From Burkholderiaceae bacterium (GTDB lineage: Bacteria; Pseudomonadota; Gammaproteobacteria; Burkholderiales; Burkholderiaceae_D): a stretch of 64,000 bases of DNA. A program made the translations under genes and the position numbers. Below, piece after piece: positions 25,458 to 34,323 of the stretch; within the stretch, counting starts at the first letter, position 1, and each line of letters opens with the position of its first letter. The stretch is from positions 124,001-188,000 of the forward strand of contig JAOAUN010000025.1 of assembly GCA_030157545.1 (NCBI GenBank), read 5' to 3'. The notes under the pieces were generated by a model that searched no databases, was not told the DNA's origin, and saw only the letters and a program-made list of their open reading frames with translations.

Positions 25458-27536
25458 TTAATTAAACGTCTTGCCCTCACCCGCCAACTTTGTCAGCAGC
25501 GGTGCAGGTTTCCACGCTTCGCCGTGTCGGCCTTTTGCGTAGCGCTGCATTGCCATGACAACGTTCGGCAAGCCGACAGTGTCGGCGTAGAACATCGGTC
25601 CGCCGCGATACAGTGGGAATCCGTAACCAGTCAGGTAGACCATGTCGATATCGGAAGCGCGCATGGCGATGCCCTCTTCCAGAATATGCGCACCTTCATT
25701 GACCAATGCATAAATCAGTCGCTCGACGATTTCGGTGTCACTGATTTTGCGTCGCTCAATACCAAGTTCAGCCGAATGCGCAACAATCATGTCATTGACC
25801 TCTTTCGAGGCGTACGGCTTGCGGTCGCCTGACTTGTAGTCATACCAGCCAGCGCCGGTTTTCTGGCCATAACGGCCCATCTCACAGAGCAGATCGGCAG
25901 TTTTTGAATACGTGACTTCCGGCTTTTCGACATAGCGCCGCTTGCGGATATACCAGCCGATATCATTGCCGGCCAGGTCACCCATGCGGAAGGGTCCCAT
26001 TGCAAAACCCATCTTTTCGATGGCCTTGTCGACCTGTTCCGGCAAGCAGCCTTCTTCGAGCAGAAACCCAGCCTGACGGCTGTACTGCTCGATCATGCGA
26101 TTGCCGATGAAGCCATCGCAGACGCCGGAAACCACGCCGGTCTTTTTGATTTTCTTCGCCAGTGCCATCGTCGTTGCCAGCACGTCCTTGCCGGTTTTTG
26201 CACCGCGCACGATTTCCAGCAGCTTCATCACATTCGCCGGGCTAAAGAAGTGCGTCCCGATCACGTCTTGCGGACGCTTGGTGAATGCGGCGATCTTGTC
26301 GACATCGAGTGTCGAGGTGTTCGATGCCAGAATCGCGCCCTGCTTCATCACGCTATCGAGTTTGGTAAAGACGGTTTCCTTGACGCCCATGTCTTCAAAC
26401 ACCGCTTCGACAACGATATCGGCCTGGCCGATTTCTTCATAGGACAAGGTGCCGCTGATGAGCGCCATGCGCTGATCCAGTTTTTCCTGCGTCAGCTTGC
26501 CCTTCTTCATCGAGTTCTCGTAATTCTTGCGGATTGTGGCAATGCCCTTGTCGAGCGCTTCCTGCTTCATTTCGAGCATCTTGACGGGGATGCCGGCGTT
26601 GACGAAATTCATTGTTATGCCGCCGCCCATAGTGCCTGCGCCGATCACGGCCGCGGACTTGATGTCGCGCAACGGCGTGTCAGCAGGCACGTCAGGAATT
26701 TTGCCGGCAGCGCGTTCGCCGAGGAAGGCATGCCGCAGGGCTTTTGACTCTGTAGTCTGCACCAGTGCCATGAATTGCTCGCGCTCGAACGCCATACCGT
26801 CATCGAATTTCTTCGAGACCGAAGCTGCAACGGCTTCAACGCATTGAAGGGGTGCCGGATAATTTTTGGCCATCACGCGAACTGTGTTGCGCGCGAATTG
26901 CAAATAGCCTTCTGCATTTGCATGACGTACTTTCAGTTCGCGTACTTTCGGTAGTGGCCGCACGGCAGCAACCTTGGCTGCAAATTCCAGTGCGCCTTTC
27001 AGCAAATCACCTTCAATCATTTGATCGAACAGTTTGGTGCCGGCCAGCTTTTCAGACATCACTGGTGTGCCGGACACGATCATGTTGAGCGCCATTTCCA
27101 GACCCAGTACACGCGGCAATCGCTGGGTGCCACCGGCGCCCGGCAAAATACCCAGTTTGACTTCAGGCAGCGCAATCTGCGCACCCGGCAGCGCGACCCG
27201 ATAGTGACAGCCCAGTGCCAGCTCCAGACCGCCGCCCATTGCAACAGCATGAATGGCGGCGATGACAGGTTTGTCGGCAGCTTCGATCACGTTGATGACC
27301 GTCATCAGCGAGGGCTCCTGCATGGCTTTTGGCGTATTGAACTCGCGTATGTCCGCGCCGCCTGAAAATGCCTTGCCGCCACCGGTCACGACAATTGCCG
27401 TAACCGATGCATCTGCCAGCGCACGATTGACGCCTTCGACAATGCCGCTGCGGGTTGCATGGCCGAGGCCATTAACCGGCGGATTATTGAGTGTGATGAC
27501 GGCAATAGCACCGTGCTGTTGGTAGGCGGCGGTCAT
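25458..27536 (-). CDS. Bifunctional enoyl-CoA hydratase/3-hydroxyacyl-CoA dehydrogenase
   Basis: The 692-residue protein is the large beta-oxidation subunit type (FadB/FadJ-like). The N-terminal enoyl-CoA hydratase/isomerase domain has GGGKAFSGGADIREF and GGGLELALGC (oxyanion hole) followed by LPEVKLGILPGAGGTQRLPR. The dehydrogenase part has the NAD-binding AVIGAGTMGGGI at about 300 and the HFFSPANVMKLLEIV motif, with VCDGFIGNRM near the second helical domain. It hydrates enoyl-CoA and oxidises the hydroxyacyl-CoA. No thiolase gene is adjacent, so it may be a stand-alone type, as in many Burkholderiales. It sits near an acyl-CoA ligase (34324), which suits fatty-acid or dicarboxylate use. Confidence 0.93.
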   Translation of the reverse strand: MTAAYQQHGAIAVITLNNPPVNGLGHATRSGIVEGVNRALADASVTAIVVTGGGKAFSGGADIREFNTPKAMQEPSLMTVINVIEAADKPVIAAIHAVAMGGGLELALGCHYRVALPGAQIALPEVKLGILPGAGGTQRLPRVLGLEMALNMIVSGTPVMSEKLAGTKLFDQMIEGDLLKGALEFAAKVAAVRPLPKVRELKVRHANAEGYLQFARNTVRVMAKNYPAPLQCVEAVAASVSKKFDDGMAFEREQFMALVQTTESKALRHAFLGERAAGKIPDVPADTPLRDIKSAAVIGAGTMGGGITMNFVNAGIPVKMLEMKQEALDKGIATIRKNYENSMKKGKLTQEKLDQRMALISGTLSYEEIGQADIVVEAVFEDMGVKETVFTKLDSVMKQGAILASNTSTLDVDKIAAFTKRPQDVIGTHFFSPANVMKLLEIVRGAKTGKDVLATTMALAKKIKKTGVVSGVCDGFIGNRMIEQYSRQAGFLLEEGCLPEQVDKAIEKMGFAMGPFRMGDLAGNDIGWYIRKRRYVEKPEVTYSKTADLLCEMGRYGQKTGAGWYDYKSGDRKPYASKEVNDMIVAHSAELGIERRKISDTEIVERLIYALVNEGAHILEEGIAMRASDIDMVYLTGYGFPLYRGGPMFYADTVGLPNVVMAMQRYAKGRHGEAWKPAPLLTKLAGEGKTFN

Positions 27537-27670
27537 GAGTTGAATCTCCGGTAGTTTTTTTGTAATAAACGGCTGAATTTTGCAGCTGCCTACTATACCT
27601 CAGAAACACCGTAGAAAAGCACGATCGTATTATTCATTCCGCATAAATATCTAACTTCAATACAGGCGCT

Positions 27671-28885
27671 TCATTTCTGCTTAATCCGCAATAGCGCACT
27701 ACGCTGCTGGTCTTCGCTATACGCATAATCGACCCGTCCACCGCTGACCCGAGCCATCAGCATCATGTTTGCAGTGATGGCATCATGATCCAGCCTGTTA
27801 AATGGCTTTTCGTAGCTGGTGATGACGCCTTGGTAGCGAGGCTGCAAATTTTCCAATGCATTGCGCAGTGCATTGCCGTCGAATGATCCCGCCTGTCGTA
27901 ATGCCAGTGCCAGCAAGTGCATACCGTCATAGCCTTGCGCTGCGCTCATGGGAGACGGGATCAGGTCGGTATTGAAGTTGCGTCTGTAGGCCAGCAAAAA
28001 GCTGTTCTTTGCAGTGGATCCGGCATCTTGTATGAAAGTTTGCGGCATCAACACGCCTTCGCTGGCACTGCCGGCGCCTTCGATAAAATTGCGCATCGAA
28101 AAGGTCCAGCTGCCCACTAATGGCACTTTCCATTGCATACCCTGCATCGTGCGCGCGATGCTTGCCAGTTCAGGGCCGATTCCCCAGGCGATAATGGCTT
28201 GTGCACCTCTCTTGCGGGCTTGCTGCAGTGGGCTGCGCATGTCGGTATCACCGATTTTGAAACGAGACTGGAACAACAAATTCAGTCCTGCCAGTTTTGC
28301 CTGCTGCGAAAACGCAGACAGTCCCGCTTCGCCATACGGCGTACTATCGGCAAGAATCGCGACCTGCGTCAGCGATTTGCGCCGCAGGTCTGTTGCCAGC
28401 ATCTTCGCTTCAAGCTCTATGGTTGGCGAAACCCGGAAGATGAAATTCTCCGGACTTGCTGGAGGCGCAAACTTGCGCGTTAACGCCGTGCCCGTCGAAA
28501 CAGCAATCATCAGCGGAATGCGTGCCTGTTGATAGCTGTCTATGGATGCCAGTCCGACCCCGGTATTGACGATGCCGATGCTGGCGACGACTTTTTGCTT
28601 GATGAGTTCTTGCGCGATTTGTGCACCAAGTTCATTGTTTGCCTGATCATCGCGCTCTACCAGTGTAATCATTTGGCCGTGTATGCCTCCAATGCCATTG
28701 ATTTCCGCCACAGCCAAACGCACACCGTTGCGCATGCTTTCACCCATAGGTGAAGAGCCTCCGGTAAACGGACCTGTTAAACCAATTTTAATAGGCTGAG
28801 CAATGACTGCTTGTGCCAAGAGCATCAACAATAAAGTCAGCCCGTGCAAACAGGCGGCGCGGCAAGCTAAAAAGAATGACGGCAT
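27671..28885 (-). CDS. Periplasmic substrate-binding protein of a Liv-type ABC transporter (second copy)
   Basis: The protein has 404 residues with a signal peptide (LTLLLMLLAQAVIA). The mature part begins QPIKIGLTGPFTGGSSPMGESM and follows the periplasmic binding protein type I fold of LivK-like proteins (VRLAVAEINGIGGIHGQ, later ISTGTALTRKF and an AQGYDGMHLLALAL segment). It is 200 bases downstream of the first binding protein of the cluster and separated by a terminator, so it is probably transcribed on its own. The ligand is unknown: branched-chain amino acids, amides, aromatic acids and fatty-acid derivatives are all possible in this family. Confidence 0.88.
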   Translation of the reverse strand: MPSFFLACRAACLHGLTLLLMLLAQAVIAQPIKIGLTGPFTGGSSPMGESMRNGVRLAVAEINGIGGIHGQMITLVERDDQANNELGAQIAQELIKQKVVASIGIVNTGVGLASIDSYQQARIPLMIAVSTGTALTRKFAPPASPENFIFRVSPTIELEAKMLATDLRRKSLTQVAILADSTPYGEAGLSAFSQQAKLAGLNLLFQSRFKIGDTDMRSPLQQARKRGAQAIIAWGIGPELASIARTMQGMQWKVPLVGSWTFSMRNFIEGAGSASEGVLMPQTFIQDAGSTAKNSFLLAYRRNFNTDLIPSPMSAAQGYDGMHLLALALRQAGSFDGNALRNALENLQPRYQGVITSYEKPFNRLDHDAITANMMLMARVSGGRVDYAYSEDQQRSALLRIKQK

Positions 28886-29022
28886 ACAGTTCTCTCGATC
28901 CGTGATTGATCGAGTGATTCTAGGCAGCTGATCGCGCTTGTCCAGACGTATGATTAACTTGTGGTTTGCAACCTACTTTGTCCTGCTAGCTAACATGCAC
29001 TTTACAAGGAAGTGCGCAGCAG

Positions 29023-29060
29023 ACAAAAAAACAGCAGCATGCTATGGCAGGCTGCTGTTT
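29023..29060 (-). terminator. Terminator after the first binding protein gene
   Basis: A 10-bp perfect stem (AAACAGCAGC with GCTGCTGTTT) is followed on the minus strand by seven T. It lies 40 bases past the stop codon at 29100. Confidence 0.82.
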
Positions 29061-29099
29061 GATTAATGGCTACTGAGGACTACTGAGCCAAAGACTACA

Positions 29100-30341
29100 T
29101 TACGAGGGACGCTTCATCACGCAAGAGGTAGGTTGCGAAGCGACAAAGCTGTCCACCTTCTGGTCGGTGCGCCAGCCGTAGCCGGTATTTTCCTGATCGA
29201 ATTGGACATCCTTTTTGTTTGTTTTGACCCAGGTCGTAACGTACATCGGTTGTTGCAATTGATGGTCAGTCTTGCGCATCTCTACATCGCCATTCAGCGT
29301 CTTGAATTTCTGACCTTCCATCGCAAACGCCACCTTGACGGCGTCAGTTGATTTGGCTTGCACGACGCCCTTGGCCAGCAACTGAATACTGGAATAAGTC
29401 GTCACCGCATAGTAGTCGTCGTTGTACTTCTTTTTGAACGCATCAATCAAATCCTTGCCGGCGTAGGTTTCGTTATTCACGTTCCAGGTACCGACATAGC
29501 GAACGTGCTCAGCACCTGCTGCGCCCATCACGGTTGGCACGCCCGTGGTGTAGGCGTAGTAGGTGTAGAACTTGGCTTTCAAGTCTGACTCGCGAGCAGC
29601 CTTGATCAACAGTGCCAGATCGGAACCCCAATTGCCGGTGATGACGGTATCTGCACCACTGGCATTGATCTTCGCGACATACGGTGAAAAATCTTTGACA
29701 CTGCCAATAGGATGCAGGTCATCGCCGACGATCTCGATATCAGGACGCTTACGCTTCAAATATTCTTTTGCAGCCCGTGTGACCTGCTGGCCATGCGCAT
29801 AATTTTGACCAATGATGTAGACCTTCTTGATGTTCTTGTCCTTGGCGATATAAGTCGTCATCGCCTCCATCTTCATGTCCGAGTTTGCATCGGTACGGAA
29901 ATGCCAGAAGCTGCATTTACTGTTCGTCAGGTCCGGATCGACAGCGGCATAATTCAGGAACACGACTTCCTTGCCGGGGTTGCGTTCGTTGTGCTTGTTG
30001 ATGGCATCGATCAGGGCACCGGCCGCGCCCGAACCATTGCCCTGCGTGATGTAACGATAACCCTGGTCAATGACTGTCTTGAGTTGTGTCAGTGATTCTT
30101 GCGGGCTGGCTTTGTTGTCAAAGCCGTTGACTTCAAAGGTATGACCCGGCGCCCATTTTTCGCGATTCGCGATCTCGGCAACCATCTGGTAGCTGCGCAG
30201 CAGATTTTGTCCAACCGGTGCGAAAGGACCGGACAGCGGGTCGATGAAAGCGACCTTGATAGTGTCAGCCATCGCCAGTGGCGAGCTAAGTGCGCTCAAC
30301 ATGCCGACAGTTGTGAGAATGCTGCGAAGTCGCTTTGTCAT
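29100..30341 (-). CDS. Periplasmic substrate-binding protein of the Liv-type ABC cluster
   Basis: The 413-residue precursor has a signal peptide (about 25 residues, ending SPLAMA). The mature part begins DTIKVAFIDPLSGPFAPVGQNLLRSYQ, characteristic of branched-chain-amino-acid-type binding proteins. YITQGNGSGAAGALIDAI and NYAAVDPDLTNSKCSFWHFR are usual for a Burkholderiales subgroup whose ligand is unsettled. AAGGAAG precedes the ATG. It lies downstream of livF on the same strand, separated by 230 bases holding an inverted repeat, so it may be co-transcribed with the membrane parts or have its own promoter. The linked acyl-CoA ligase hints at a carboxylic or fatty acid as ligand; this is inference. 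Confidence 0.9.
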   Translation of the reverse strand: MTKRLRSILTTVGMLSALSSPLAMADTIKVAFIDPLSGPFAPVGQNLLRSYQMVAEIANREKWAPGHTFEVNGFDNKASPQESLTQLKTVIDQGYRYITQGNGSGAAGALIDAINKHNERNPGKEVVFLNYAAVDPDLTNSKCSFWHFRTDANSDMKMEAMTTYIAKDKNIKKVYIIGQNYAHGQQVTRAAKEYLKRKRPDIEIVGDDLHPIGSVKDFSPYVAKINASGADTVITGNWGSDLALLIKAARESDLKAKFYTYYAYTTGVPTVMGAAGAEHVRYVGTWNVNNETYAGKDLIDAFKKKYNDDYYAVTTYSSIQLLAKGVVQAKSTDAVKVAFAMEGQKFKTLNGDVEMRKTDHQLQQPMYVTTWVKTNKKDVQFDQENTGYGWRTDQKVDSFVASQPTSCVMKRPS

Positions 30342-30482
30342 GGTCTCTTCCTTGATGTAGTTGAACAGGCTGTCTTTATTGCAGCTTTTTTAATTTTAAA
30401 TAATTGAAAAATTGAATAATATTAGCACTGGGGTTGTGATTTGTTCACCTAAGGAAGCGCTGATTTAATAAACCCCAAAGCG

Positions 30483-30559
30483 TTTGTGGCGTAGGAAAGG
30501 GGTCCAAGCCCTTGATTTTCTTAGCCCCGCGTCGCACAGCTTCGCTGGCTCGCCACAAA
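30483..30559. repeat. Inverted repeat between livF and the binding protein gene
   Basis: TTTGTGGCG at 30483-30491 and CGCCACAAA at 30551-30559 form an exact 9-bp inverted repeat about 60 bases apart. The spacer is GC-rich with a smaller CG-rich stretch (CGCGTCGCACAGCTTCGCTGGCTCG). It may be a transcript hairpin in the livF-to-binding protein gap or part of a dispersed repeat. No transposase is near. Confidence 0.5.
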
Positions 30560-30572
30560 AAATTCACAAACT

Positions 30573-31274
30573 TCAAACCTCCAGCCATTCTTTACGCACA
30601 GCCGCATCCGCACGCAGTTCAGCCGGCGTTCCTTCAAACACGATGCTGCCCCGCCCCATCACATAAACCCGCTGCGAAATATCAAGTGCGATCGCGAGTT
30701 TTTGCTCAACCAGCAAAACAGAAATGCCACGTTCTTTCAGTGACTGCAAATACTGCGCAACCAGATCAACGATTTTCGGTGCCAGTCCTTCGGTCGGCTC
30801 GTCAATCATGATCAGGTCGGGGTCACCCATGAGCGTGCGGCACAGCGTGAGCATCTGCTGCTCGCCGCCAGACAAAACGCCGGCCGGCACATGCTGCCGT
30901 TCCTGCAGGCGCGGGAACATTTGATACATGTCCGCCAGTGACCAGCGCGACGTGTGGCCTTTTTTCTCACCCAGCTGCAGGTTTTGTTCAACAGTCAGCG
31001 TGGGAAAGATATCGCGGTTCTCCGGCACATAGCCAAGCCCCTTGTGTGCGATTTTGAAAGCCTGCATGCCAAGTATCTGCTGGCCCTTGAAAAGGATAGA
31101 ACCAGTCGCATCGACCTGCCCCATGGCGGCTTTGACCATGGTCGAACGCCCAACGCCATTGCGACCCAGCAGGCTGACAATTTCACCGGCACCGACTTCG
31201 AGATTGACGCCATGCAGTACATGGCTTTTGCCGTAGTAAGCATGCAGGTCACGAATTTCCAGCAGTGCGCTCAT
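30573..31274 (-). CDS. livF: Liv-type ABC transporter ATP-binding protein LivF
   Basis: This 233-residue ATPase subunit is of the LivF type: starting LEIRDLHAYYGKSHVLHGV, it has a Q-loop GYVPENRDIFPTLTV, the signature LSGGEQQM and Walker B LIMIDEPTEGLAP. The Walker A is GRNGVGRST, where the usual GRNGAGKST lysine is an arginine (codon CGT). Similar changes occur in some Liv-type ATPases, but the effect on hydrolysis here is unknown. It starts within the last codon of livG (ATGA-type overlap) and is the last ATPase in the cluster. Confidence 0.92.
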   Translation of the reverse strand: MSALLEIRDLHAYYGKSHVLHGVNLEVGAGEIVSLLGRNGVGRSTMVKAAMGQVDATGSILFKGQQILGMQAFKIAHKGLGYVPENRDIFPTLTVEQNLQLGEKKGHTSRWSLADMYQMFPRLQERQHVPAGVLSGGEQQMLTLCRTLMGDPDLIMIDEPTEGLAPKIVDLVAQYLQSLKERGISVLLVEQKLAIALDISQRVYVMGRGSIVFEGTPAELRADAAVRKEWLEV

Positions 31275-32038
31275 GCGTGATCCTCCGCCGGTGCATGACC
31301 ACCCAGATAGGCTTCCTGCACCTTGGCATTCTGGCGTATCGCTTGCGGCGTATCGCAGGCCAGCACTTCACCGTAGACAACCACGGCAATACGATCGGCC
31401 AAACCGAAAACAACGCTCATGTCATGCTCGACCATTAACAAGGTTTTACCTTCCGTGACTTTGCTGATCAGCGCCACAGCCGCATCGGATTCGGAACGGC
31501 TCATGCCGGCAGTCGGCTCGTCGAGCAAGATCACGTCGGCGCCTCCGGCAACAGTAATGCCGATCTCGAGCGCGCGTTGCTCGGCGTAGGTCAACATGCC
31601 GGCTGCCGTATTGGCACGCCAGCCAAGACCGATTGATTCCATCACCTCTTCAGCGCGCAGGCGCGCATCCTTCAACCCATCAAGGCGCTGCCAGAACGAA
31701 TAGCGGTAACCCATAGACCACAGAACCGCACAGCGCAGGTTTTCAAACACGCTCAGCCGGTGAAAAATATTCGTGATTTGAAAGCTGCGCGACAGACCGA
31801 GACGGTTGATCTGGTAAGGCATCATGCCGGCGATGTCCTGACCGTTCAATATGACTTCCCCGGAGCTCGGCGCAAAGCGACCGGAGATCAGGTTGAACAA
31901 GGTAGACTTGCCCGCGCCGTTGGGGCCAATGATGGCAATGCGCTCTCCTTTGTTGACTGACAGGCTTACACCGCGAATGATTTCGGATTGGCCGAAGCTC
32001 TTGCGCAGATCCTTCAACTCGAGTGAATAGGCGCTCAT
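31271..32038 (-). CDS. livG: Liv-type ABC transporter ATP-binding protein LivG
   Basis: The 255-residue ATPase has a standard Walker A (GPNGAGKSTLFNLISG, with the lysine), Q-loop SRSFQITNIFHRLSV, and Walker B DVILLDEPTAGMS. The signature region is LTYAEQRALEIG, in which the usual glycine of LxYGEQ is alanine. It partners LivF, whose Walker A lysine is arginine, so the two ATP sites may be unequal. Its start overlaps the livM stop and its stop overlaps livF, so translation is coupled. Confidence 0.92.
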   Translation of the reverse strand: MSAYSLELKDLRKSFGQSEIIRGVSLSVNKGERIAIIGPNGAGKSTLFNLISGRFAPSSGEVILNGQDIAGMMPYQINRLGLSRSFQITNIFHRLSVFENLRCAVLWSMGYRYSFWQRLDGLKDARLRAEEVMESIGLGWRANTAAGMLTYAEQRALEIGITVAGGADVILLDEPTAGMSRSESDAAVALISKVTEGKTLLMVEHDMSVVFGLADRIAVVVYGEVLACDTPQAIRQNAKVQEAYLGGHAPAEDHA

Positions 32039-33321
32039 TTTGCGGACCTCAAAGACAACTCCTCGATTTCTGCATCGACCTTATCCCAGGCAGCCTTGAA
32101 ATACACACGTGTGCGCCAGAATGCCAGTGAACCGACGACCAGCAGTAAAAGTGGCAAAGCCCAAGAGTCAGGAACGCCGGTATCGACCTGAAGGCCAAAC
32201 AGTTGCATGGTGGTGCCATTGGCTGATTCCAGCGTCAGGTGGTACATCATTTCGATCAGTGACACAGCACCCGCGATTGCCAGCAATGAACTGACCGTGA
32301 CCGCGGCCAGCGATGGCAAGATGCGACGATAGCGGCCATGTGCTGCGACCCGCACATTCATCATGATCAGGCTGGCAACGCCACCAGGCGCATACATGAC
32401 GGTAAGGATAAAGACCACACCAAGGTAAAGCTGCCATGCCTTGGTGTAATCAGACAACACCACAGTGAGGAAAATGCCGATGATGGCGCCCAGGATAGGG
32501 CCGAAGAAGAAACCGATGCCGCCGATGAACGTGCCCAGCAATACCGCGCCGGATCGAATCGCACTGACATTTTCGGCGCTGACAATTTCAAAGTTGATCG
32601 CGCTCAGGCCGCCGGATATGCCGGCAAAAAAAGCCGACAGAATCAACATCAGATAGCGCACGCGCTGTGTGTTGTAGCCGATGAATTCAACTCGCTCGGG
32701 GTTGTCGCGCACGGCGTTTGCAATGCGGCCCAGTGGCGTGTGGGAGATGGCGAACATACCAACAGTACTAATGAAGAGCCAGAACGCGATCAGATAATAG
32801 ACCTGAATCTGCGGACCGTAGCTAATGCCGAACAAGGGCTTGCCGATGACGCGATTAGCCGATACGCCACCTTCACCACCGAAAAATCCCGGAAACATCA
32901 GTGAACAAGCAAACACCAGTTCGACGATTCCAAGAGTGATCATCGAAAAGGTTGTGCCCGAGCGCTTGGTCGTCACGTAGCCGAACAGTACACCAAAGAA
33001 CATGCCGGCAAAACCGCCGACCAGGGGCACCAGCGTAAGCGGTATCGGCAAGCTGCCTTCGGTGGCGAGATTGATGGCATGAATGGCGAAGAACGCGCCC
33101 AGTCCTGAATAAACTGCGTGACCAAACGACAGCATGCCGCTCTGTCCTAGCAGCATGTTGTAGGACAAACCAAAAATCATGACAGTGCCCATCAGCGACA
33201 ATATGGACACCCCGGCGCCGGAATTGAACAGTGCAGGCGCAAGCAAAAGCAGGAACGCAAAGCCTGCCCAAACGAACCAGCGCGCAAAATTGACAGGGGC
33301 GTAATTAATAGAATGCTGCAT
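32035..33321 (-). CDS. livM: Liv-type ABC transporter permease LivM
   Basis: The 428-residue permease has about ten membrane helices. SYNMLLGQSGMLSFGHAVYSGLGA is the typical LivM segment, and the EAA-like loop (GRIANAVRDNPERVEFIGYN) contacts the ATPases. ATG 33321 was preferred over 33327 because GAAGG lies six bases upstream. It is longer than classical LivM because of a large cytoplasmic C-terminal part (SANGTTMQLFGLQVDTG to RSAK) with extra hydrophobic segments. It follows livH with a short overlap or gap and precedes livG. Confidence 0.92.
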   Translation of the reverse strand: MQHSINYAPVNFARWFVWAGFAFLLLLAPALFNSGAGVSILSLMGTVMIFGLSYNMLLGQSGMLSFGHAVYSGLGAFFAIHAINLATEGSLPIPLTLVPLVGGFAGMFFGVLFGYVTTKRSGTTFSMITLGIVELVFACSLMFPGFFGGEGGVSANRVIGKPLFGISYGPQIQVYYLIAFWLFISTVGMFAISHTPLGRIANAVRDNPERVEFIGYNTQRVRYLMLILSAFFAGISGGLSAINFEIVSAENVSAIRSGAVLLGTFIGGIGFFFGPILGAIIGIFLTVVLSDYTKAWQLYLGVVFILTVMYAPGGVASLIMMNVRVAAHGRYRRILPSLAAVTVSSLLAIAGAVSLIEMMYHLTLESANGTTMQLFGLQVDTGVPDSWALPLLLLVVGSLAFWRTRVYFKAAWDKVDAEIEELSLRSAK

Positions 33322-33323
33322 GG

Positions 33324-34271
33324 TCATCCTTCACGCTTTCCCATCAGGCCCTTGGGCCTGAAGATCAGTATCAGCACCAGCAGCAGGTACGGCATGATCG
33401 GGGCAAGTTCAGCCAGCGTCAGCGTAAAAATTTTGTAGTACATGGCATCCGGAGCAACCGAGGTGCCAAAAAATTTAAGTATGCTTTGCAATGACCAGTC
33501 AAGCGCGACTGCAAAGGTTTGCAGAAGGCCAATCAGGATTGACGCGAGTAGCGCACCGCCCAGCGAACCCATGCCGCCGACGACGACAATAACAAAGATA
33601 ATGCTACCTACCGTTGCTGCCATCGCCGGTTCCGTCACGAAGGCGTTGCCGCCAATGACCCCTGCCAAACCCGCGAGTGCGCAGCCGCCGCCAAAAACCA
33701 GCATGAATACGCGCGGCACGTTGTGACCCAGTGCTTCTGCCGCATCCGGATGCGTGAGCGATGCCTGAATCACCAAACCAATTCGGGTGCGGGTAAAGAG
33801 CAGATAGACAGACGCCAGCATCAGTAGCGCTACCGCCATCATGAAAGCGCGATAAATCGGAAAGGTGGTGGTGAAGATCGTGAACAGCGGCCCATCAAGT
33901 TCGGCCGGTATTTTGTAGGGAACCGCTGCGCGACCCCATACGAGCTGCACCAGTTCGACCACGACATAGGACAAGCCAAAGGTAAACAAGAGTTCGGGTA
34001 TGTGACCGTACTTGTGCACCCTGCGCAAGCCATAACGTTCCACCAGTGCGCCGACCACGCCCACAGCCAGTGGCGCCAGCACCAGCGCCGGCCAGAAGCC
34101 GAGCGCATTGCTGATCGCGTAGCCGAAGTAGGCACCAAGCATGTAGAAGCTGGCATGGGCAAAGTTGAGCACGCCCATCATGCTGAAAATAAGCGTCAGG
34201 CCGGACGACAACATGAACAGCAATAGCCCGTAACTGAGCCCGTTCAACATCGAAATTAAGGTGAATTCCAC
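33324..34271 (-). CDS. livH: Liv-type ABC transporter permease LivH
   Basis: This permease has about 315 residues and seven to eight helices. The N-terminus LLNGLSYGLLLFMLSSGLTLIFSMMGVLNFAHASFYMLGAY is characteristic of LivH. The cytoplasmic loop RTRIGLVIQASLTHPDAAEALGHN corresponds to the coupling helix region. I placed the start at GTG 34271, which has AAGGGG eight bases upstream; a TTG at 34289 is possible. It is the first transport gene of the cluster, behind the acyl-CoA ligase, and its stop overlaps livM. Confidence 0.9.
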   Translation of the reverse strand: MEFTLISMLNGLSYGLLLFMLSSGLTLIFSMMGVLNFAHASFYMLGAYFGYAISNALGFWPALVLAPLAVGVVGALVERYGLRRVHKYGHIPELLFTFGLSYVVVELVQLVWGRAAVPYKIPAELDGPLFTIFTTTFPIYRAFMMAVALLMLASVYLLFTRTRIGLVIQASLTHPDAAEALGHNVPRVFMLVFGGGCALAGLAGVIGGNAFVTEPAMAATVGSIIFVIVVVGGMGSLGGALLASILIGLLQTFAVALDWSLQSILKFFGTSVAPDAMYYKIFTLTLAELAPIMPYLLLVLILIFRPKGLMGKREG

Positions 34272-34323
34272 CAGCACCGCCCCTTGCAACTGAATTGTAT
34301 GAACACTACCGCTGATTTAAAAA

